Part shown: piece by piece, positions 56,633 through 64,000 of the stretch
Position numbering within the stretch: position 1 is the first letter of the stretch
Layout: every line of letters begins with the position of its first letter
Assembly (NCBI RefSeq): GCF_031143425.1
Contig: NC_090437.1
Location: 1,180,950,863-1,181,014,862, forward strand
Direction of reading: 5' to 3'
From: Pleurodeles waltl
Taxonomy: Eukaryota > Chordata > Amphibia > Caudata > Salamandridae
Length of the DNA stretch: 64,000 nt
The notes under the pieces: model-generated
The model's database searches: none
What the model saw: only the letters and a program-made list of their open reading frames with translations
Told to the model about the DNA's origin: nothing
Position numbers and translations under genes: made by a program

Positions 56633-58266
56633 TAGTCTCAAATTAGAGAACTCAGTCTAAACCTAATTCATACTAAAAGTCTAGCGACAAACATGATGTA
56701 GATGTCCAGGTGTTTCAACAATGCATACAGTACATCCTTCAAAATCAGACTGAACATGGGCTGAGACATCCCTGCTGTAAGATCCACTCCGTTCTGGAAG
56801 GACTCTGTGACCAAGAAGTGTAGCACTGACAAAACTTGAACGAAGGAAGTTATGCTATAGGGATTGCGCGACAAATAGTAACCTCTGAGTAACTGTACAG
56901 AGCTATCACCACATGTTCTTACACAACTCAGCTCATATGCACAATATGTCACCCAAACATGAGGGCAGTATGTACAAATGTACTGCACAAAAGGGGGGAA
57001 AGTATATGACGCACATTTGGAAATAGCACCATACATGAAATGTGCTCAAAATGGCAGGTGCCTGACTTTGACAGGTGGAAGTGACCTAAGTCCGCCGGCA
57101 GAAGTCATCATGGTGCTAGGCGGTCGATCTCCTGCGACCACCAATATGTATGTCAGTGAGGTGCAGTATAATCCTTCCCATCTAGTGTTCCCAGGTACAC
57201 TAATCCTGTTAGTGTTTTATGTACCGCTAAGTTGTTATACCACTGCCATTACAATGGATCTGACCTATGTGCAACATTGGGCCTGAACTATTAGTTACAG
57301 AACCAAGTTATCCAGTGTCTTGATACAGTTGTATACTTCATATGAGGCAGGCATCCCATTCCGGCAGTTGGCAGCGCCAATATAGTACTGTCCCCATGCA
57401 ATTTGAGGAGGTGCCCCCATTGACAATTCAACATCATACAGTGGGGTATGTGAAGTTTATAACAGATGGACATCCAACAATGGGAAACTCATGTGTTTAT
57501 GCCCTTTCCATTTCTTGACACTACATTGACATATGGGCATATAAATTGTGTCCCAAATCCTTTGTTCTTGATTAGGTAAGTGTCTAGGCAGTTTTACGCT
57601 TGGACAATGTGCTTTGTCCATGCTACATATGCCAATGCCATACCTATAAGAGTACTACAAATGGGTTGACCTACCCATATTATGTCTCAAAGGAAACTTG
57701 ATGGCTGATAATGAATAGTGGGCTATTCATTGCTACACTTACATTAGCTTATATGTGCTGTTTGGACAGGATTTAGTCTTGGCTCACCTCTATTGAGCCA
57801 CATATAATAGTTTAGGTTTACTTCCATTTCACAAACATGTGTTGTTGTGGGATATGCTATCAGTTACATTGCAGTCGTGTAGGTGCATGTGTCATTTATG
57901 TTTACATAGGTTTTCAGTGGGGTGAGTGTTTTGTCAGTACTTTTTTCATGGGTAGCACGTCCGCTGTGAGTGAAGTATGTGTACACATGCTGTCATGTTG
58001 TGACTCTGATTCAACATGTCATGTGGAATTTTATGAGCCCTCCTAAAAACCGTGGGATCTCCATGGTTTGTTGTTGTAACTAAGCTCACTGTTATTGTCT
58101 GTGGATGTATCATGGGTGATAGCTAGCCCACAGTTGCAGTACATGGAGTCACGTTATATTTGGCTATGTCTGTGAATAGGGACTGCAGAAAATCGTGTCA
58201 GATTTGATACAGGTATTGACATAGCTGTTCTCCAGACTTGGAATATCAAATAGAGATGGACACTAT
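56633..58266. other. Intergenic DNA, no gene seen
   Basis: About 1.6 kb without supported features. Short open frames only. Confidence 0.45.
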
Positions 58267-58540
58267 GGGGCTTATTACGAGTTTAGCGGTTCCACAACCG
58301 CTATGTCAATGGTGACGGCCGAACCACCAACAGGCTGGTGGAGGAGACTGCCAAATTATGAGGTACTACCAACATAAAACAGCCAAATCACCGCTGGCAC
58401 CGCCAGTGCTTTAAGGCCGCCATTGGTGACGGTAGCCACCTGTAGGCTGGCAGCGACTATGTTTCATTTTACAAGGTTGCACACTACCAAGGTATCCGCC
58501 GTAGTTCCACCACCATGGAAACACAGACGGAAACCAACTT

Positions 58541-58549
58541 TATAAAAGG
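58541..58549 (+). promoter_or_regulatory. TATA box of the Harbinger-like element
   Basis: TATAAAAGG, about 110 bases upstream of the first ATG (58653) and about 274 bases from the transposon end. Confidence 0.55.
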
Positions 58550-58652
58550 AGACACGCACCTTCAGGAAGCCATTCTTGTCCGGAGCCGTCATTGAACCAG
58601 AACTACACGTCCTCCTGCTGCTCCTGCTCGCCCAAAAACTTCAGAACGAGCA

Positions 58653-58673
58653 ATGATGTTGACGACAGCAACC
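58653..58673 (+). other. Putative short first coding exon of the transposon
   Basis: ATGATGTTGACGACAGCAAC then C followed by GTGAGTA, giving seven codons and then a donor-like site. The downstream exon was not found. Other elements in the cluster have donors at nearly the same distance from their ends. Confidence 0.3.
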
Positions 58674-58754
58674 GTGAGTACACACACTTACCTGTCACCG
58701 TTGTAAAATGTCATAGTACCTATGCTCAAACAACACACAAATCGGGAGCGGGTG

Positions 58755-59385
58755 GTGAGGGCGACACACACACATAACCCCACATCAACACTCACACTCA
58801 CACACAGCCATATGCACACCCGCATATACAAGGTACACACCCTACAGCCATCACACACACATCTAAAACACTCATCAACCCCCAGACACACAGCACCGGC
58901 ACAGTCACAGATAAAAACACACACCATCAGCAAATGACATAACTACACCACAATTGCTACATCATCAAAGCATTGTCAAGGACACACAACAGACAATACC
59001 CCTTGACAAATCATACATAAAACACCCAGTACCACCACCAGGGAACAAACACACACAACCACACATCCAGAAAATACAGCACACAACATACCCGGCAAAC
59101 ACACTTCACAACGTATCTGACATACCAATCTCCACACACACTCCTGCACACAGTCCAAGCACACAAAAGCACACAACACTTCAACAAACACATGTCAACA
59201 CAAACACCACACAACACTACAACATGTCCACAACAAACACATGACCATCACACAACACACCCATCACTCGTGGACAAATGCAATGAGCACAACCACACAT
59301 GCTGCCCGAACAAAACAGGTAGCACAACCACCACTGACAAACAAATGCTCGCACACAATGTCAGCCGAGACCAAAACTGCCCTAT
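58755..59385. repeat. CA-rich low-complexity region
   Basis: Long imperfect CA/CACAACA-rich stretch. The open frames on both strands within it (threonine/histidine-rich or cysteine/valine-rich) are compositional. Confidence 0.85.
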
Positions 59386-60027
59386 GTAAAGAAATGCAGG
59401 ACAATGATATGATGTAGAAACCAACAACAAGTTGGTCCTAATATATATTACGAGCATAAATGAAAGATCAATGTCCAAGGCCAGAGGCCAGTCGAACAAA
59501 TATGAGTGCAACATGCACGCAAAGCACATGTTTGTGCCCCAAACTTGACTACTGATTGCCATGTAAGCTCCACAGGTAGGGGGCATCAAAGGGGCAGGCA
59601 GGCACCTCAGGGGTAAGGGGGCAGGAGGGCGGTCTTGGGCTTTGGATTGGGAGGGGGACCTTTGGGTTTACGTTTGGGAGGTAGGCTTAAGTTGAGGCTT
59701 GGGTACTCTTGGAGGGGTTGACTTCTTGGTGGGGGAGGGGCATGGATACTAGCAGGGGGCCAGGGGGGGTATTTGAGGTGGAAGGGCCACACTTTGGGAG
59801 GTACACAGAATGTTTAGGGGTATCACATGGTAGGAGAGGAGTAGGGAAAAGGGAAAACTCCAAAAGAAAAGCTTTCTTTGACATACGGGGTCAGTCATAG
59901 CAGAAGTGTTTGGGTGGAGGGAGAGGGAGTGGTTGTTAGAGAAATAGTTGTGGATCTCTTGGGTGCACGTGTGTGTAAGGTATGCTTATGTGTGGTGGGT
60001 GGCTGTTGGGTGAGTGAGTGTAGGTGT

Positions 60028-60860
60028 TTACATGTTTTGGAAGGAGGGGGGGGAGGTGCTGGGAGATGCCGTGGTGGATGAGTGACTGTCTGTTGGAGTG
60101 GTGACTGAAGGTATGGTGGATGTGCTGCATGGAAGAGTGTCAGTGGTTGTGATGTCTGCGGATGTGGTGACTGGGATGGATGTCTGAGCGTCTGTTCTTG
60201 TGATGATTGTGGGTAAGATAGATGTAGTGGCTGGATCTATAAATGTTGGTGTGGTGTCTGCAGGTGTGTCTGATGTCATGTCTGTGATCTGTGTTGCTGG
60301 TGGTAGTGGGGGTTTTGGATTGGGAAGAGGATGGTGGACGGGGGACGGAAGACAAAGGGTGAGTGCCGTCAGTGTGGAGACCAGAGCCTGAAAGGATCTC
60401 TGTAGGCTAGCCAGGGCACCATGAATACCCTCCAGGAACACATTACTCTGTGTTGCCAGTCCCTGGATGGCATTCACAGTGGTCAACTGACCCACAGAGA
60501 TCAACCTCAGGAGGTCAATAGCCTCCTCACTGAGGGCATCAGGGCTGACAGGGGCAGGGACAGAGGTGCCTGTGGCAAAGGAGATGCCCATCCTCCTAGG
60601 TGAGTGGTCACTGACAAGTGGGTGAGGAGCCACAGGAACCTCGCTTGTCTAAAGGGGGGTGACAAACAAAGATGGCGCTGGGCTGGCTCAGATGAGTCCA
60701 CCACTGCCAGGGAGTGGCCACAGGAGGAGGATTCCGAGAGTGATCATGTAGATCCCATCTCCCCAGTGGCAGTCCCCTCACCCTCTGGGTCACTGGGTCC
60801 CTCGTTGTCGGTGGTCTCAGCACTCTGGGTCCCATGGCCTGCTGCATCCCAACTCGTCTG
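60028..60860 (-). pseudogene. Myb/SANT-like companion protein of a Harbinger-type transposon, C-terminal relic
   Basis: The minus-strand frame 60633-60028 has RRMGISFATGTSVPAPVSP, then LSEEAIDLLRLISVGQ and LEGIHGALASLQRS. This matches my recollection of the C-terminal segment of Myb-like proteins encoded by Harbinger elements in amphibian genomes, and a Ser/Thr/Pro-rich tail follows. Upstream (about 60860-60680 on the same strand) another frame reads as an acidic Glu/Ser/Thr/Gly-rich linker, so a frame change or an intron separates them. A splice-acceptor-like CACTCACCTAG precedes the GGATGGGC start near 60605. The N-terminal SANT domain is not seen. Such proteins help the transposase bind DNA and enter the nucleus. 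Confidence 0.5.
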
Positions 60861-61251
60861 TGCCCTGTCTCCTTTGCCTAACGATGCTGATGCACATAGG
60901 GAGAGAGAGGATCATCACATTCTTCACATACACATATTACAACATGCACAACTGTAAACATACGTCTCCTGGCAGGGAGGTCACAATTTAAAAACCTCAG
61001 ATCCCACATCATGTCCAAATATGATACTTCAAACTACCCCATTTGTCAAATACAGCATACACTGTCCTTCAAGTTATCAGTCAAAGGAAATGCAGTTGAC
61101 AGATAATACCATATCATGGCTACTCCGACTACACACCTGCCTAGTCCATCACCAAAAGTCATGTTCCATGCAAGGAATGTCATTTCTCATCACATACGAG
61201 ACAGCACCTAGCCTTCCAAATACATGCCTCGCTGATCTTTCTGCACATACA

Positions 61252-61990
61252 GGGTCTGATTACAAGTTTGGCAGTCTTGTCACCTCCGTCATGTTGGCTT
61301 GCGAAACCCTGACTGCCAACTAGGTGGTCTGCCAGCCGAATTACAATGTTAGTGGTTTGCTCAACTAGAGACCGCCAGAGTCCCGTTGACACCACCAGCC
61401 ATTTGCCAACTGCCTTGACAGTGGCTGGGAAAAAGCAGCTGTCAGAGGGTAGTATAGACAAGGGGTCCACCGTCCACATTACGATGTGCTTTTCCGTTGA
61501 GCCAACTGTGGTGTAGAGGCCACCTGCTTTGAGATGGCAGAGTCAAAGGAAATGGGGCGCTCGCTCCCCCCATTTCCCTCTTTTTCCATTAGTCTCTGAT
61601 GTGGACCCCTTAGTCCAGGCCCTCCCCCTACACAGCAGCAACGTCACCCCCAAACCCCCCGAAGAAAATACAGGTAAGTACTTTCTGCATTTTTCTGCCA
61701 TTGACTGGACTGGGCAAATATGGCCCAGTCTCCAGCAAAGGAATGGTACACATACAAAGTATTTTTACACATGTGTCATGTATATATGTACATTTCTGTC
61801 AAAATGAACACATATGCATTGACACAAATATAAAAATATACCTTGTACTGCTGACTATGTTCCCGCCATCAGGAACACCATTGTTGGGCCAGTGGCAAAA
61901 TTGTAAAATGGCGGGCGGGAGACCATCGACTCAGTGGTCATTTTGGGACCACCCCCTTGGTGGTATGTCTGTCCTATGACCAAACCCGTA
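61252..61990 (+). mobile_element. Harbinger-like element, left part with splice donor
   Basis: The left end GGGTCTGATTACAAGTTTGG is of the same type as 48479 and 58267. Partial palindromes follow (TTGGCAGTC/GACTGCCAA, about 61269-61320). A donor-like CAGGTAAGT is at 61671-61679, about 421 bases from the end. A GGCGGGCGGGAG stretch follows near 61910. The right end is not placed. Confidence 0.45.
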
Positions 61991-63036
61991 AACAGATCCT
62001 TAATCTTTATATTATAACCAAAATTAATAAAAATTGGCGTGTTACTAAATTGTTTTGGACAAAACTAGAATGTCCATTTAAAAAAGGTTGGGTCATAGAC
62101 TGCTTCCATGTCATCAAAATGATTTGCGTAACTAGTAATCAGACTATTAGAGGGGCTGTAAGAACAAATGATTCCATACAGGGATGGTATATTTTCTTCA
62201 AGTACTATAGGTAAATTCCTTCCCAATTTCTATAACTTTCTGTAAATTTTGAGAAAAAAAAGCAATGTCTCCCAGAAATGAGACATGCACAATTAGTCTA
62301 CAACTCTAGATTAAAAAAACACATATCAACTGACAATTCTTTTCAAAAGCTTCTAGGCTTAGGCCTCCAAAACATTTTGTCCACATAATGTATCTATGGC
62401 ATAACCCAGCGTTTCTGGATTTTCCTTTGTGGGGACAGAGTAAATGGTGAAAATAGAGCTACATTTTGTGTTTTTGGAAAAAATATGGGAAAAGTGCTCT
62501 TGTTTTTTTTTCATAGAAATCGTAGCAACAAATGTTTTGCTGTACTAAAGTCCACATCTTTCCAGCTTTCAGAAACATGCAGAGCTGAATCCCCAAAACG
62601 TTTTTTCACCACAGTTTTGGGATTTTTCAAAGAAGTAGCCCATTTTTTGTATTTTTCCTATTTTTTGTGCTATCATCCTACTACCAGTTTGTGGTGGACA
62701 CAAGTGTGAAACCCAGGGGTGATCTAGGAAAGCTATCTTTGGCTGAAAAGTAGACATAATTCCAAATTCAGCAAGGTGTCATATGTGTTGATACCCCAAG
62801 GTTTTCACAAAACAATTAAGGTCCTGATTACGATCTCAGTGGCATTGCCATCGAGACTGCCAATACGGTGGTATTAACATTATTAACATACTCCCCTTTT
62901 ACATCAAATTAATTTTATTTCTAATTATTAAAAATATATTTAAACTAGAAACCTAAATATTGAAATACTCCTTATCCATTTCCCCTTTAATCCTAATATC
63001 CCACTCCTTGTATTTATTTTTTAAGTTAAAAACTAT
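61991..63036. other. Unassigned repetitive-looking sequence, no gene
   Basis: T-rich sequence with no supported frame. At 62819 GGTCCTGATTACGATCTCAG looks like one more terminal segment of the Harbinger-like family, without a partner. 62890-63030 is AT-rich and loosely recalls the repeat at 1934-2200. Confidence 0.4.
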
Positions 63037-63150
63037 GGGCCCGATTCACAAAGGTAAACTTAGACAAAAAATCTAACTTTACTCTGTGTAAAGTTAGACA
63101 TTTGGTCTAAGTTTAGACTTTTGGTCTAAACTTGAACCAAAAGTCTGAAC
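63037..63150. mobile_element. Partial MITE with GGGCCCGATTCACAAAGG end
   Basis: The left end is followed by nested inverted repeats (AACTTTAC/GTAAAGTT, TTAGAC/GTCTAA, TTTTGGTTC-type arms). It stops at the TTA that precedes the next element, which presumably interrupted it. Confidence 0.6.
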
Positions 63151-63153
63151 TTA

Positions 63154-63973
63154 GGCCCATATTTATGGAAGGTTTGCGTCACCCTGGTGCCATATACTTT
63201 GACGCTAGACTTATGTAGCGCCAGTTTTGGAGTTTATACCATTTTTAGTAAGCGCCAACCCACCTCACGTCAATGAGATGCAAGGTAGGCATTTCCTTCC
63301 TAAAAAATTATGGCAGCCCCACAGCCCCATATTTAACTCCTGATGCACAAACGACGCACAACTGGGAGGCGGGTCTAATTAATGGCGCTAATCCTGTTTA
63401 ACGCCATTATTTAAGGCCTGGTCAGAACAGGCATTAAAGTGTAGGTAGGCCCATTTCCATGGGGAAACACCAATGAATGGGCACAAAGGTGCTCATCCCA
63501 AGCCCCATGCACAACACCACCCACACCACAGGGACACTACAGGATGATGGGGCCCATCCTAGGTAAGTTGCAGGTCAGTGTTTGTGTACGTGTGTGGTGT
63601 GTACATGGGGCCCCCTGCCTGGCACTGGTCCAGGGGACACTGGTCGCTTGTGGTGGGCATGGGGCTAGAGGTAATGACTCATGTCTATACTTAGATAGAA
63701 GTCATCTTTTGGCAGCTCGTGCATCAAAAAATGACACTAGGCTGACTAGCGGCAGATATGTTGCCGCTAACCAGCCTAACATCATTTCTGACCCACTAAC
63801 ACCATTTCCTCTAACGTCATCCCTCACCGGCGAGCGTCTTTTTTAGAGATGCTAGCCATTCCTTATCGCCTTCGTGCGTCATTTTATAAATATGGCACAC
63901 AAATTGTGTTAGGGAATGGCGTTAAACAAAATGTGTTAGCGAAGATGTGCACCATTTTTCATAAATATGGGCC
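63154..63973 (+). mobile_element. Harbinger-like non-autonomous element, complete
   Basis: 820 bp flanked by TTA (63151-63153 and 63974-63976), the typical TWA duplication of PIF/Harbinger. The ends GGCCCATATTTATGGAA and, reversed from the right, GGCCCATATTTATGAAA are a near-perfect 17-bp inverted repeat. Inside, ATGATGGGGCCCATCCTAG at 63544-63562 is followed by GTAAGT, a strong splice donor 409 bases from the end. This looks like a transposon first exon retained in a deletion derivative. No transposase remains. Confidence 0.8.
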
Positions 63974-63976
63974 TTA

Positions 63977-64000
63977 ATGCCTTATTATGAGGCTGGCAGG
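63977..64000. other. Window edge, possible start of another palindromic element
   Basis: CTTATTATGAGGCTGGCAGG resembles TCATTA-type termini but is cut by the window edge. Confidence 0.2.

Larger units (their letters stand above)
58267..61251 (+). mobile_element. Harbinger-like DNA transposon, degenerate, larger member
   Basis: The left end GGGGCTTATTACGAG resembles the GC-rich elements' GGGGGTCATTACGA. Small palindromes follow (AGCGGTT/AACCGCT, CCACCA/TGGTGG), then a TATA box at 58541, an ATG at 58653 and a splice-donor-like GTGAGTA at 58674, about 406 bases from the end. The interior (58765-59380) is a CA-rich low-complexity stretch, then a purine-rich stretch, then a minus-strand Myb/SANT-like companion gene relic. 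No transposase is visible and the right end is not identified, so extent is approximate. Confidence 0.5.

Noticed and set aside
58688..59389. Several Cys/Val-rich or Thr/His-rich open frames
   Set aside because: Compositional products of CA-rich low-complexity DNA.
61957..62214. 85-codon plus-strand frame with many aromatic and basic residues
   Set aside because: No recognisable domain. The sequence around it is unassigned repetitive DNA.
1..64000. Host protein-coding exons
   Set aside because: No frame with a host-type domain and bordering splice sites was found. The donor-like sites seen belong to transposons.

Overview
The window looks like gene-poor nuclear DNA of a large-genome vertebrate, most likely an amphibian and probably a salamander or newt. 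This host call is inference. It rests on the near absence of host exons, layered nested transposons, a foamy-virus-like endogenous retrovirus, Penelope-like, L1-like and other LINE relics, and many PIF/Harbinger-like DNA transposons with GG-starting ends and 3-bp target duplications. No bacterial-style operon, host gene, rRNA or CRISPR array was found.

Layout. 1-3009 is AT-rich intergenic DNA. 3010-16383 is a complete endogenous retrovirus with two 1005-bp LTRs, a CTTC target duplication, a primer-binding site, gag, pol, env, a 3' accessory ORF and a polypurine tract. Its pol begins at its own ATG inside the end of gag, its Gag has no CCHC knuckle, and env and a further ORF follow, all of which point to spuma-like (foamy-like) ancestry. 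The coding genes are broken by frameshifts and stops. Gag and env each carry one GC-rich DNA transposon of the same family, and an antisense 5'-truncated LINE with a fully open 668-codon frame sits before the 3' LTR. 17.4-18.2 kb holds a tiny MITE, a TTATG microsatellite and a LINE relic. 21.7-23.5 and 31.8-33.9 kb are two copies of one dispersed repeat. 24.0-27.6 kb is a Penelope-like element with a GIY-YIG endonuclease, a roughly 930-bp unit present twice (each with a TATA box and a splice-donor-like site) and a possible hammerhead-like motif. 29.6-34.6 kb is a degraded L1-like element into which the second dispersed-repeat copy has inserted. 38.8-39.5 kb is a palindrome-rich MITE. 44.8-47.3 kb is two diverged copies of a roughly 1.1-1.4 kb block rich in C-runs and minisatellites. 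49.4-55.8 kb is a decayed autonomous-type LINE carrying a third GC-rich palindromic transposon. 56.3-64.0 kb is a cluster of Harbinger-like elements, including a relic of the Myb/SANT-like companion gene.

The strongest unusual signal is the GC-rich element family (4893-5523, 10691-11294, 55175-55757). Each copy is largely a chain of short perfect palindromes flanked by 3-bp target duplications. Between copies the palindrome arms differ by paired, compensatory substitutions, so the hairpins are kept while their sequence changes. The two retroviral insertions also sit in frames that continue on either side, so gag and env were probably still open locally when hit.
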